NCBI GenBank assembly: GCA_030535455.1
Contig: JAUNJY010000004.1
Span: 62,001 to 126,000 of the forward strand
Direction of reading: 5' to 3'
Origin: a bacterium
GTDB taxonomy: Bacteria; Bacillota; Clostridia; Lachnospirales; Lachnospiraceae
DNA length: 64,000 bases
The notes under the pieces are model-generated. The model did not search any database. It was not told the DNA's origin and saw only the letters and a list, made by a program, of their open reading frames with translations. Both the position numbers and the translations under genes were made by a program. Position 1 is the stretch's first letter, and each line of letters opens with the position of its first letter. This document shows, piece after piece, positions 9,429 to 17,962 of this stretch.

Positions 9429-10967
9429 TTAAGAGTTTTTCTCCTTTTTAAACTCTTTTGGGCTAACCCCCACATATTTCTTAAACTTAGAACAGAAATA
9501 GTCAATATTGCTAAACCCTACTTTTTCAGATACCTGATACACCTTCATACTTCCAGACAATAAAAACTTTTTTGCATTTTCAATTCGAAGCTTATCTAAG
9601 GTTACGTTAAAGCTTTCGCCAAACTCCTTCTTAAATACCTTGCCTAAATACGCGCTATTATAGTTAAACATCTTGGCAATGTTTTCAAGTTTTAGCTCTT
9701 TATCATAGTTTTTCTCCATATATGCATACATTCTTTTGACAACATTATCTGATGATGTATTGCCGATGCAATCACAAAGCTGACAGGCGAATTTTGTAAC
9801 ATCCTCCTTTAGCTGCTCGATTGAAGTAGCTTCCATAATCATAGCGGTTACCTGACTTAGGTTTGGAAAATGATCCTTAATCTGTTCATAGCGTTTACAT
9901 AGGTTATTATGTAATAATATAAGATTTTGTGCTGTTAATACTTTAATCTCTGACTCCTGAATCAAGCTTGTCTTTATATGTTCTTCATAGCTTTCTATGG
10001 ATTGATGGATTCCCTCTTTATCTCCCACTTCTATCATATTACAAAGTCGTTCTACAAAGTTCTCAAGGTATCCCTGCTCCACATTTTCAAACATCTTAAT
10101 TGTGAGTGCTCCCTCTGAGTCATATAAAAACTCATAATCCAGTAAGAGTTTTGCACATTCATACGAGTATACTAAATCCCTCCAAGAAACGACAGTATGA
10201 CCAAATGTTAAGAAAAATGCTTCTCCATCTCTATTCTTTATCTTTCTGTTATTGGCACATAACAGCTTGCTTGCTTCCTCATACGTACGCCCTTTCAGAA
10301 TTAAGATGGCTTTGTCTTCCTCATTAATGATCTCGGTATTATCCATCCCTGCCAATAATACATCCAGCTTATCATCAACCACTGATTTTTCTAAAATACA
10401 TTCATCTTCTAACATCTGTGTATTGAACTTTGCAATACATACACAGTAGCAATCAAAGGTAAAATCAATCTCATATAGCGTCACGTCTTTTTGTAATAAA
10501 GACATTTCAAGCCTATGGGACAGTACTCTTCTTAACACTTCTTGTTTTGCTTTCTTTACACTGATTGATACATAAGATTCATGAAGTCTCTCCTGATCAA
10601 ATTCTTGCTTGATTTCATCAAGCATTCCATGCACCTCATCTTCATCAATTGGCTTCAAAAGATATCCCTTTACTCCTAAATTAATTGCCGCCTTGGCAAA
10701 ATAAAAGTCAGAGTATCCTGTTAGTATGAGGAAGCTTCCCTTAAATCCTTGTTTTCTTGCTTCTTCCACTAACTCAATTCCTGTGAGTCCTGGCATCTTT
10801 ATATCTGCCAGTACAAGATCCGGTTGATACTCCTCTATCTTTTTAAGTCCATCTTTTCCGTCAATGCCTTCTGCACAGATTGTAAATCCATGCTTCTCCC
10901 ATTCGATTAACTGTCTGATTCCCTCTCGAACAATTGTCTCATCGTCAACAATTAGTACATTATACAT
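9429..10967 (-). CDS. Response regulator with AraC-type DNA-binding domain, YesN type
   Basis: A 512-aa cytoplasmic transcription regulator. Residues 1-120 are a receiver domain with acidic pair D8-D9 and phospho-acceptor D55 in LADIKMPG. The middle ~280 residues are a poorly conserved linker. The last ~100 carry two helix-turn-helix motifs of an AraC/XylS domain, including YNSAYLGKVFKKEFGESF and VGFSNIDYFCSKFKKYVGVSP. It lies 24 bp downstream of the YesM-type kinase gene and upstream of the importer, so it most likely activates the importer operon on sensing its substrate. Confidence 0.93.
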   Translation of the reverse strand: MYNVLIVDDETIVREGIRQLIEWEKHGFTICAEGIDGKDGLKKIEEYQPDLVLADIKMPGLTGIELVEEARKQGFKGSFLILTGYSDFYFAKAAINLGVKGYLLKPIDEDEVHGMLDEIKQEFDQERLHESYVSISVKKAKQEVLRRVLSHRLEMSLLQKDVTLYEIDFTFDCYCVCIAKFNTQMLEDECILEKSVVDDKLDVLLAGMDNTEIINEEDKAILILKGRTYEEASKLLCANNRKIKNRDGEAFFLTFGHTVVSWRDLVYSYECAKLLLDYEFLYDSEGALTIKMFENVEQGYLENFVERLCNMIEVGDKEGIHQSIESYEEHIKTSLIQESEIKVLTAQNLILLHNNLCKRYEQIKDHFPNLSQVTAMIMEATSIEQLKEDVTKFACQLCDCIGNTSSDNVVKRMYAYMEKNYDKELKLENIAKMFNYNSAYLGKVFKKEFGESFNVTLDKLRIENAKKFLLSGSMKVYQVSEKVGFSNIDYFCSKFKKYVGVSPKEFKKEKNS

Positions 10968-10991
10968 TTGTCTCTCCTTTAAGAATATTGT

Positions 10992-12803
10992 TTAATCAGC
11001 TTCTATTGGAATTGCAATAACTACTGTTGTTCCCTGATTTTCAACAGTTTCAATCGTTACTCCATACTCCATTCCATATAAAAGTTTAATCCTTTGATTT
11101 ACGTTACTTAATCCGATATGACTTTTATCTAATTCATCTAAATCATTCATGGACGCTAAAAGTTCCTCTAAATATGTATCTTTTATACCTATTCCATTAT
11201 CTTCAACAATAATTTTAATTACCTTATTTTCCTCTTTGACTGCGATCTTTAGTATTCCTGGACCTTCTTTTGACTCAAGTCCATGAACGAATGCATTTTC
11301 TACAATCGGCTGAATTAATAACGGTAAAATTGGCCTGTTTTCTAATTCTTTCTCAACCTCAATTTCATACTGGATGCGGTCTCCAAATCGATAGTGCTGA
11401 ATTTTAAGGTAATATTCTACTAATTCGATTTCAGATTTTATTGATACAAACCGATCACCCACCTGAATATTCCTTCGCATTATTTTTGCAAGCATCTTTA
11501 CCAATTCCTCAATATCGCTTTGATTGTTCACTCTTGCCTTCATGCGAATTGTCTCTAACGTGTTGTAAAGGAAATGGGGATTGATCTGACTTGCAAGCAT
11601 TTTAAACTCTACATCTTTTTGTCTTGAATATATCTTTTCTTTTTGAACCTGCTCCTCAACAATTTTAGACATCAGTACTTGGATACTATCTATCATCTTA
11701 TGTAAATCCTCATACAATTCGCTAATCTCATCATTCTGACCAAGTACAGTTTCAATATGAAAATCTCCATTTGCTGCCTTATGCATTTCTCGCTTCAAAA
11801 TATTTACCCGATGACTAAACTTATGAGAAAATGTAATAATCAAAATTAGCGATAACGATACACATATGATAATAAACATAAATCCAGTTCGTTTGCTTCG
11901 GTCAGTGGCGGCCAAAATTTCACTATATGGCCGTATGCTTACAATTGTAAAATAAGAGTCAGAGTATGTAGGATGAATGCGCTCGTACGTCAGGATACAT
12001 GTCTCATCATTATATGTAACCTTCTTATAACTCTCATTTTCATCCTCCGGCATAGACTGGACAAGCTTGATCAGTTCTTTTACATCAATCTCATCATCAT
12101 TGGTATGTATTACTTCTTCATCATTTAACAACATTGCAGTCTTATTGGTGCGATTGGAAATTGGAAGTTCTGTCCGCTTATTCTGCATTACAATAGACAA
12201 TACACCTACTGTCTTTCCTTCTGCTGTCTTGATTACCCTGGTTAGGCGAAGTGAGTTTTTCATAGTGACATTGCTGTATGTATAGCTCCAGATAGGTTTT
12301 CCATCTGCCGAAATAGTATCGTTATACCATTTTGAGTTACGAATGTTCTGGTCTGCATAAACAAAACTTCCACTATTTGCAATTGTCTTATTGGTTAGGT
12401 ACATGGTGATACTGCTGATTTCTTGGTGGTAATCTGTAAGATACTCTGAAAACCTTGTATAATTTCGATAGTCTGTTAATAGTTCTTTATAGCTATTGTA
12501 ATTGTAAAATGCAATATGCTCGATTTCCTCATCAAAATATAGTTTCTTTGAGACATCGGTCACTACCCGTATATTTTCATTCAATGCATCTTGAATTAAG
12601 GATAACTCCACGAACTCAGATTGTTCTGACTGATTGATCAATGTGTTATTTGTACCATTGCTAAAATATACGCTGACTGCAACTAACGGAATAATTCCGC
12701 ATACTGTATAAACAATTAATAATCGCTCTTTTAGCTTTATATTCCTATGTAGTTGACAAAGTTCATAGTGCCATTTTTTTAAGTATTTCATTCTCCCACC
12801 CAT
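10992..12803 (-). CDS. Sensor histidine kinase, YesM type
   Basis: A 603-aa membrane sensor kinase. The order is a first membrane helix near residues 25-48, an extracellular sensor of about 250 residues, a second helix near 308-330, HAMP, then His_kinase with phospho-site SQINPHFLYNTLETIR, then HATPase with NAFVHGLESKEG and DNGIGI. The INPHFLYN motif defines the YesM/LytS-like group. It should sense an extracellular sugar or its binding protein and phosphorylate the YesN partner encoded next. The start is uncertain: the ATG of MKYLKKWHYE, four codons in, is also possible. Confidence 0.93.
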   Translation of the reverse strand: MGGRMKYLKKWHYELCQLHRNIKLKERLLIVYTVCGIIPLVAVSVYFSNGTNNTLINQSEQSEFVELSLIQDALNENIRVVTDVSKKLYFDEEIEHIAFYNYNSYKELLTDYRNYTRFSEYLTDYHQEISSITMYLTNKTIANSGSFVYADQNIRNSKWYNDTISADGKPIWSYTYSNVTMKNSLRLTRVIKTAEGKTVGVLSIVMQNKRTELPISNRTNKTAMLLNDEEVIHTNDDEIDVKELIKLVQSMPEDENESYKKVTYNDETCILTYERIHPTYSDSYFTIVSIRPYSEILAATDRSKRTGFMFIIICVSLSLILIITFSHKFSHRVNILKREMHKAANGDFHIETVLGQNDEISELYEDLHKMIDSIQVLMSKIVEEQVQKEKIYSRQKDVEFKMLASQINPHFLYNTLETIRMKARVNNQSDIEELVKMLAKIMRRNIQVGDRFVSIKSEIELVEYYLKIQHYRFGDRIQYEIEVEKELENRPILPLLIQPIVENAFVHGLESKEGPGILKIAVKEENKVIKIIVEDNGIGIKDTYLEELLASMNDLDELDKSHIGLSNVNQRIKLLYGMEYGVTIETVENQGTTVVIAIPIEAD

Positions 12804-12840
12804 AAGTTATCCAAATTCTATTTTTTTCCTTATATCTACC

Positions 12841-12868
12841 ATTGTACCTAATCTTCGCCTAATTTCAA
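12841..12868 (-). promoter_or_regulatory. Promoter of the YesM/YesN pair
   Basis: Minus-strand TTGAAA (12863-12868), 16-bp spacer, TACAAT (12841-12846), about 40 bp upstream of the kinase start. Confidence 0.55.
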
Positions 12869-12941
12869 GTTTCATACTTTACGATTTTTACACTTTATCT
12901 GATTTTTTTCCACTTTCACATTTTTCTAAAACAAAAAAATA

Positions 12942-12969
12942 ACCCCCTTCACAAAATAGTGACAGGGGG
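12942..12969 (-). terminator. Distal copy of the yjiH terminator hairpin
   Basis: CCCCC and GGGGG arms with inner TCAC/GTGA. A long A run immediately left (12931-12940) gives a strong U tract on the minus strand. The 28 bp are identical to 13206-13233; this copy is the one able to terminate minus-strand transcripts. Confidence 0.75.
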
Positions 12970-13205
12970 GCAGACTGTAGACAATTAAATTCTAGCAGTC
13001 ACTTCAACGCACTGCTTATAGGAAAGTTTGAAAACCATAGGTTTTCATTAAAATCGATATCCGGAAACCGCGCTTTTCGGATATCGGATTAGTGCGAATA
13101 GGTCCTTATTTTTAAGGACTTGCACGAGTGAGCACTAATCATTTCCTTCGGCACTGGATGAAAGCCTGATTTCATCCAAAGCTTGGCGACCTTGTCGACA
13201 AGCTG
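12970..13205 (-). repeat. Family 1 structured repeat, full-length copy (A)
   Basis: A 236-bp non-coding segment inserted between two identical terminator hairpins and read in the same direction as the upstream gene. It folds into at least six stems: CTTGGCGAC/GTCGACAAG (13182-13202), GGATGAAA/TTTCATCC (13156-13177), GATTAGTGC/GCACTAATC (13087-13140) enclosing GTCCTTA/TAAGGAC (13102-13119), CGATATCCG/CGGATATCG (13055-13086), GAAAACC/GGTTTTC (13030-13046) and AGCAGT/ACTGCT (12994-13016). It ends in TGTCTACAGTCTG on the minus strand. Shorter relatives lie at 26268-26330 and 46162-46273. No reading frame is present. It could be a mobile structured RNA or a relic of one. Confidence 0.75.
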
Positions 13206-13233
13206 ACCCCCTTCACAAAATAGTGACAGGGGG
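13206..13233 (-). terminator. Proximal copy of the yjiH terminator hairpin
   Basis: Same 28 bp as 12942-12969. It lacks a U tract on the minus strand (CAGCTTG follows) but keeps a T run on the plus strand. This is the expected result if one bidirectional terminator was duplicated by insertion of the repeat. Confidence 0.7.
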
Positions 13234-13243
13234 TTTTTATATT

Positions 13244-14605
13244 TTAAAATAATAAATGTGCAATTCCAGCTATGATTGGTAACGTAATTATTGTACGTTC
13301 AATAAAAATAATTACTAAATCTTTTAGTTTTACTGGGATTTTAGAAGCAAGTAATAATGCTCCAACTTCTGATAAATAAATTAATTGGGAAACCGATACG
13401 GCTGCTACAACAAATCTTGTTATGTCGCTTTGCACAGCATCTGCCACCATAACAGATGGAATTAACATATCTGCAAATCCTGCAAACATTGCCTGAGCAG
13501 CTGCATGTGCTTCTGGAAGTCCTAAGATCTGTAACAATGGTACAAATGGAAGTCCTAAGTATCTAAAGATCGGTGTATATTCTGCAATGATTAGGGCTGT
13601 TGTACCAACCATCATAACGATCGGAATTACACTTACCCACATATCAATTACATTTTTCATGCCATCGATTACGATACTGTCAAAGACTTTGACATCCTTT
13701 ACTTTGTCTAACGCACATTCAATGCCGTAAGATACGCTTGCCTTGTTCTCATGTTCTTCTAAATGCTCTGGTTTTGTTCCATCAATCAATGTATCGCGTT
13801 TTCTTGATAATGGTGGTAATTTTGGAATAACGATTGCTGCAATGATACATGCAAATGTTACAGTTAAATAAAACTGTAAAAACATACTGCCAAGTCCAAC
13901 CGTGTTGATTACCACAAGACTGAATGTAATGGATACTAATGAAAAGTTTGTTCCTATGATACAGGCCTCTTTTTCTGTGTAATATCCATCTTCATATTGT
14001 TTGCTTGTTAATAATACGCCGATTGTACCATCACCTAGCCAAGATGCAATTGCGTCAACTGCACTTCTTCCAGGTAATCCGAATATTGGACGCATGACTT
14101 TGATTAATAAGGTTCCTACAAACTCCAGTAAACCAAAATTTAATAGTAATGGCAGACATATTCCTGCTATTAAGAAGATGCTAAATAATACTGGCAATAA
14201 GTCTCTAAATACAAGACCGCCTGTTGCTGTTGATGCAATCATCTCATACTGTGGAAAGAAGTATGTAATAATTACATACATTGTTGATATTCCACGTATC
14301 ACTAAGCTGAGTGGCTTAATATCAAATAATGTCTGTATAAGCTCCAACTTTAATAATTTTATATTTGGATTGAATTTTTTTATAGTTTTTATAAGAATAC
14401 TTCCAAAAAAAGAAGTACAAATTAACACGACTAAAATAATATTAATATATTGTCTAAAAAAGTCCATTAATGAATTAGATAATATTGCAATTGGTATTGT
14501 AAACTGTCCATCTGCTTTAATTGGAAAAATAAACAAAATAATTCCGATTAAAGATGGAATAATAAATTTTAAATAATTCTGTATCTTATGATTAATATTC
14601 TCCAT
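13244..14605 (-). CDS. YjiH-family membrane protein with nucleoside-recognition (Gate) domains
   Basis: A 453-aa polytopic membrane protein with about ten hydrophobic segments. Two halves carry Gate-like features, for example FGLPGRSAVDAIASWLGDGTIG near residue 190 and EAHAAAQAMFAGFADMLIPS near 380. This is the layout of YjiH-type proteins of the nucleoside-recognition family. Members are thought to be transporters or transport regulators, but substrates are not established. It appears to be a single-gene transcript with a consensus promoter at 14646-14674 and a terminator that has been split by a family 1 repeat. Confidence 0.82.
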   Translation of the reverse strand: MENINHKIQNYLKFIIPSLIGIILFIFPIKADGQFTIPIAILSNSLMDFFRQYINIILVVLICTSFFGSILIKTIKKFNPNIKLLKLELIQTLFDIKPLSLVIRGISTMYVIITYFFPQYEMIASTATGGLVFRDLLPVLFSIFLIAGICLPLLLNFGLLEFVGTLLIKVMRPIFGLPGRSAVDAIASWLGDGTIGVLLTSKQYEDGYYTEKEACIIGTNFSLVSITFSLVVINTVGLGSMFLQFYLTVTFACIIAAIVIPKLPPLSRKRDTLIDGTKPEHLEEHENKASVSYGIECALDKVKDVKVFDSIVIDGMKNVIDMWVSVIPIVMMVGTTALIIAEYTPIFRYLGLPFVPLLQILGLPEAHAAAQAMFAGFADMLIPSVMVADAVQSDITRFVVAAVSVSQLIYLSEVGALLLASKIPVKLKDLVIIFIERTIITLPIIAGIAHLLF

Positions 14606-14645
14606 ACTTACTCCTATTTCTTGTCCGTTACGTGTGTCTTATTGC

Positions 14646-14674
14646 ATTATAGTAGCATAATACAGATTATTCAA
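14646..14674 (-). promoter_or_regulatory. Promoter of the YjiH-type gene
   Basis: Minus-strand TTGAAT (14669-14674), 17-bp spacer, TATAAT (14646-14651), 40 bp before the ATG. Confidence 0.65.
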
Positions 14675-14801
14675 GCAAAATATGAATATTTATTAATTTT
14701 TTTATAATTTTATACATATATATTCATACATAACAACCATTTATTCTCATTTTCTCCTAATTTCGTAAATATTAATACATTACACAACTTTATCTTATGA
14801 T

Positions 14802-14848
14802 AAAAAAAGAGCTATTATACATTTCATTGCTCTGTATAATAGCTCTTT
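14802..14848 (-). terminator. Bacteriohemerythrin terminator
   Basis: 16-bp perfect arms AAAGAGCTATTATACA (14806-14821) and 14833-14848, with an A run on the left that gives a U tract on the minus strand directly after the hemerythrin stop. Confidence 0.85.
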
Positions 14849-14854
14849 CTATTT

Positions 14855-15286
14855 CTATTGTCTTTGCTTCATTTTCTCTTTTATTTCTAATCCCATATGC
14901 TTATCTGCATTAAACATGTGTTCAAAGATCCAGTCTTGCGTACCATCTTTGATCTTCTTAAGCTCATCAAATGGCATTTCTCCCAATTTAGGAAGATCGA
15001 TTGATAAGACCATTTCATTCATTTTATTATGAGATGCAATATGAGCTTCCTTTAATGAATAATCAAATTCATTCATTACTTTTTCTTCCTCATAAAAATG
15101 ATACGATACAAACTCTCTTAACTGTCTTACTACGTCAATCAGCTGCTGATTGCTGACACCTATACATCTTGTTATGAGCAATTGCTCCATATCCCTAACA
15201 ATACGAAATAATTCCCTATGTTGCTCATCTATCTCTGGAATGCCTACTTCGAGCTCCTTTTTCCAATCAAACTTAAAATCAAACAT
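14855..15286 (-). CDS. Bacteriohemerythrin
   Basis: A 143-aa oxygen-binding di-iron protein. The start is taken at MFDFKFDWKKEL because GGGGAG lies 8 nt before it; an upstream in-frame start would add 26 hydrophobic residues unlike the family. Iron ligands are visible as DEQHRELF, YHFYEEEKVM, HIASHNKM and FEHMFNADKH, the usual H...HxxxE...HxxxH...HxxxxD set. In an anaerobe it likely binds or scavenges oxygen in the cytoplasm, or senses it. It stands alone with its own terminator. Confidence 0.93.
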   Translation of the reverse strand: MFDFKFDWKKELEVGIPEIDEQHRELFRIVRDMEQLLITRCIGVSNQQLIDVVRQLREFVSYHFYEEEKVMNEFDYSLKEAHIASHNKMNEMVLSIDLPKLGEMPFDELKKIKDGTQDWIFEHMFNADKHMGLEIKEKMKQRQ

Positions 15287-15388
15287 TTCATTTACTCCCC
15301 AGTTCTTCACCGTCATAACGATATTTATACTTATAATTATAACGATAAAAAGGGAATAATTCAATTTAATTAATACCTTTTTATTATT

Positions 15389-16132
15389 TTACTTTAGTAG
15401 TTCCTTAATATTAAGAAGTCCCCATCCTTGCTTACTCCAAGGCTGGCCCATATCGATGCAGCTATTCTTTATGCGAAGCTTTACTTCCTGGGTTGTCATT
15501 TCCGGATATTTATTGAGTAATAATACGATTGCCCCTGAAACCATTGGTGTTGCCATCGAAGTTCCGCTCTTGATCGTATAGAGTTGAATGTCTCTTTTTG
15601 GTGCAAAGAAATTAAATCCACCTCTTTGTTTCGTCACATTGCATGAAACAATATTAGATCCAGGTGCTACCACATCCGGTTTTTTTATACATGCATTGGT
15701 AGGTCCTCTTCCTGAATAATCTTTTGCCCTGCTACCTGATAATTCAACGCTTACATCATCATCAGAAGCACCTACTGTAATCACTTTCCTACTAATTCCA
15801 GGTGTTGAAATGGACTTAGGTTTTGGCCCGTTATTTCCCGCTGCTACAACTACAATTATCCCTGCATCCCAGACAGCATTCACACCTTTTACTAATGCTG
15901 AATTTTCATCATAACAATCAGATGATGTAGTTCCTACTGATATATTTACTACACGGATATTAAACCGTTCCTTATTATTTACTACCCACTGCAATCCTGC
16001 CAAAACATCTGATACATTACCATTTCCTTTATTATTTAATACCTTTACTCCAATAATATTACATGCTGGAGCTATTCCCATATATTCTCCACCTGATTCA
16101 TGACCATTTCCTGCGATGATACCACACACATG
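15389..16132 (-). pseudogene. Subtilase (AprX-like S8 peptidase), C-terminal part of an interrupted gene
   Basis: The distal part of a subtilisin-like protease. It contains the oxyanion-hole asparagine in VVAAGNNGP and the catalytic serine in SGTSMATPMVSGA, then a complete C-terminus. It lacks the catalytic Asp and His. Those are 8 kb away at 24107-24570 on the same strand. The reading frame enters at 16132 exactly at an attachment site; V156 (GTG) is the first codon wholly inside this part. The 246 residues plus 155 of the N-terminal part give an intact 401-aa intracellular-type subtilase without signal peptide. No ribosome site precedes it, so it is probably silent unless the element leaves. 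Confidence 0.9.
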
Positions 16133-16154
16133 TGCGTGATGTTTGTATTCCTAA
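16131..16154. other. Left attachment site of the element (core TG plus one attP arm)
   Basis: Core dinucleotide TG (16131-16132), then a 22-bp arm 16133-16154 that begins TGCGTGA and ends TATTCCTAA. This arm is the imperfect reverse complement of 24085-24106 (17 of 22 positions). The recombinase stop codon (16151-16153) lies inside it. Confidence 0.8.
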
Positions 16155-17698
16155 ATGTTCCAAAAGAAAACCAGTTTTACTTTTCCCGAGTCTTCTTTAA
16201 CACTAATTTCTATGGTCTGAATTAGCGATTGAATTAAATAATAATCTAACTTCTTAATCTCTAATTCCTTCTTTTTCTCTTCTTCTTTTTCATTCTTTGT
16301 AGCTGCTAACTCAGTAATCTCCTTTTCCGTCTGCTTCAGTGACTTATATAGCAGCTCTTGAATTTCAATTCGGTCATTTTTTGTAACAATTCCCTTGGAA
16401 AAATCAATGTATAGCGTGCTCATTGCCTTTAAAATATGTTCCTTTTCATTAATCAGCCGCCCCATATCTGCTTTCTTCATATCTTTTCTATGGAAATTCC
16501 CCTGCAGGACCTGTCGCTCATTCTTTGTAAGATAGTGTTTGATTAGCGCATTTATATTTTCTAAAACAATTTGTTCTAATTCGTCGGAGCGGATTGAATT
16601 ACGAGCACATTCCTTACCATTAGATCGCTTATATAGCTGACACATATAATAATAATATCCTTTATTCCTGCTCGTACTTGCTTTATACATGGATTTTTTG
16701 CATTCGCCACAAACTAGCTTTCCGGCAAATACATTTGGTTCCTTCTTCTGCTGCCCTTCTTTGCTAAATGACTTTCGGCGTTGTTTTAAAAGGCTCTGTA
16801 CCTGATCAAACATTTCTCTTGATATGATTGGCTCATGATTATCTTCAATCACATGCCACTGCTCTTTTGGTAAAAGTACAACCTTTTTATCTTTATAACT
16901 AACCTTTCGTTCTCTTCCTTGAATTAACGTTCCAATATAAATTGGATTGGATAGGATTCTCTTGATTGTTGAAATGCTCCACAAACCACTTTTACTGTAA
17001 TAACTATTTGGAGTCTGGTAATTTAGTCCCTGCATCTGCTTATACTGTAATGGTGTTGGTATTTGCTTGGATGTCAGTATCTTAGCAATCTTTCCAATTC
17101 CATTACCTGCTAAATACAATTGATAAATATAGGTTACAATTCCTGCTGCATTCTTATCTATAACAATCTTATGATGATCTGACTCATCTTTCTTATATCC
17201 ATATGCTGCAAATGCAGATATATATTGTCCATCCTCCATTTTCTTTTGTAATACTGCCTTAATGTTCTCCGATAGATCCTCACAATACCACTCATTTACA
17301 AGGCCATTGATCTGCCTTGCTTTTTTCCCCGAGCTAAATGCCGTATCCGTTCCATCTACTACCCCGATAAACCGGATTCCTAACAATGGCAATTCTTTAT
17401 GTAAGTATTTTTCTATATGTTCCATGTTTCTGGAAAATCGATTTTGTGACTTACACAATATAGTATCAAACTTTCCTTCTCTGGCATCCTTTAACATCTG
17501 ATAAAATGCCGGACGCTTTGTATCATAAAGTCCTGAAAAATCTTCGTCAATGTAAATATTATATACCTGATAGCCATGAGCACTGGCGTATTGCAATAAA
17601 AGCAAGCGTTGGTTCTTTATACTCTCACTCTCATCTTCCACATATTTCTTTTCCTCATCTTCCTTGGACAGTCTAATATAAAGGGCTGCCATGGTCAT
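16151..17698 (-). CDS. Large serine recombinase (element integrase)
   Basis: A 515-aa site-specific recombinase. The N-terminal resolvase domain (about 1-150) has catalytic Ser11 in YIRLSKEDE and the arginine motif SQNRFSRN. A Recombinase domain follows (about 165-280, GIGKIAKILTSKQIPTP). Next come a zinc ribbon with CGECKKSMYKAS and YMCQLYKRSNGKECARNS (about 325-375) and a charged coiled coil to near the C-terminus. This is the TnpX/TndX/phage-integrase architecture. The gene ends inside the left attachment arm, the usual position next to att. GGAGGAG lies 7 nt before the ATG. It should both insert and, with a directionality factor, excise the element. Confidence 0.95.
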   Translation of the reverse strand: MTMAALYIRLSKEDEEKKYVEDESESIKNQRLLLLQYASAHGYQVYNIYIDEDFSGLYDTKRPAFYQMLKDAREGKFDTILCKSQNRFSRNMEHIEKYLHKELPLLGIRFIGVVDGTDTAFSSGKKARQINGLVNEWYCEDLSENIKAVLQKKMEDGQYISAFAAYGYKKDESDHHKIVIDKNAAGIVTYIYQLYLAGNGIGKIAKILTSKQIPTPLQYKQMQGLNYQTPNSYYSKSGLWSISTIKRILSNPIYIGTLIQGRERKVSYKDKKVVLLPKEQWHVIEDNHEPIISREMFDQVQSLLKQRRKSFSKEGQQKKEPNVFAGKLVCGECKKSMYKASTSRNKGYYYYMCQLYKRSNGKECARNSIRSDELEQIVLENINALIKHYLTKNERQVLQGNFHRKDMKKADMGRLINEKEHILKAMSTLYIDFSKGIVTKNDRIEIQELLYKSLKQTEKEITELAATKNEKEEEKKKELEIKKLDYYLIQSLIQTIEISVKEDSGKVKLVFFWNI

Positions 17699-17855
17699 TT
17701 TCTATCTCCTCCTCTCCTTCCATATCCTGAATTGCTTGTAAATGTTCTTTATATTCCTGTAAGATTTTATATAGGTTTTCACTTCGTTCCTTTTCATCCT
17801 CACTCTTGAAACGATGGACTACTTCAAATTCCCGCTTGCTTCCTTCTCGCTTCAT
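17673..17855 (-). CDS. Small charged protein overlapping the recombinase start (60 aa)
   Basis: A 60-residue highly charged helical protein (YKILQEYKEHLQAIQDMEGE). It overlaps the recombinase start by 26 bp, suggesting coupled translation. A GGGGAT ribosome site sits before its ATG. I recognise no family. Position and size suit a regulator or directionality factor for the recombinase, but this is inference only. Confidence 0.55.
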   Translation of the reverse strand: MKREGSKREFEVVHRFKSEDEKERSENLYKILQEYKEHLQAIQDMEGEEEIENDHGSPLY

Positions 17856-17962
17856 ACCGTATATCCCCTAATTTATCGCTTACTATATTTTATGATGGAT
17901 TTATGGCATTATGCAAAAGGGATTACCCCTGTAATATTCCAATTACCTGGGCAACCCTTCTA

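Noticed and set aside
12970-13205. Group IIC intron remnant after a terminator
   Set aside because: No GTGCG-type 5' end or domain V-like hairpin was recognised, and duplication of the terminator on both sides is not expected of such introns.
14001-14576. 191-aa open frame antisense to the YjiH gene
   Set aside because: It is a mirror of strongly supported membrane-protein coding on the other strand; no start signal.
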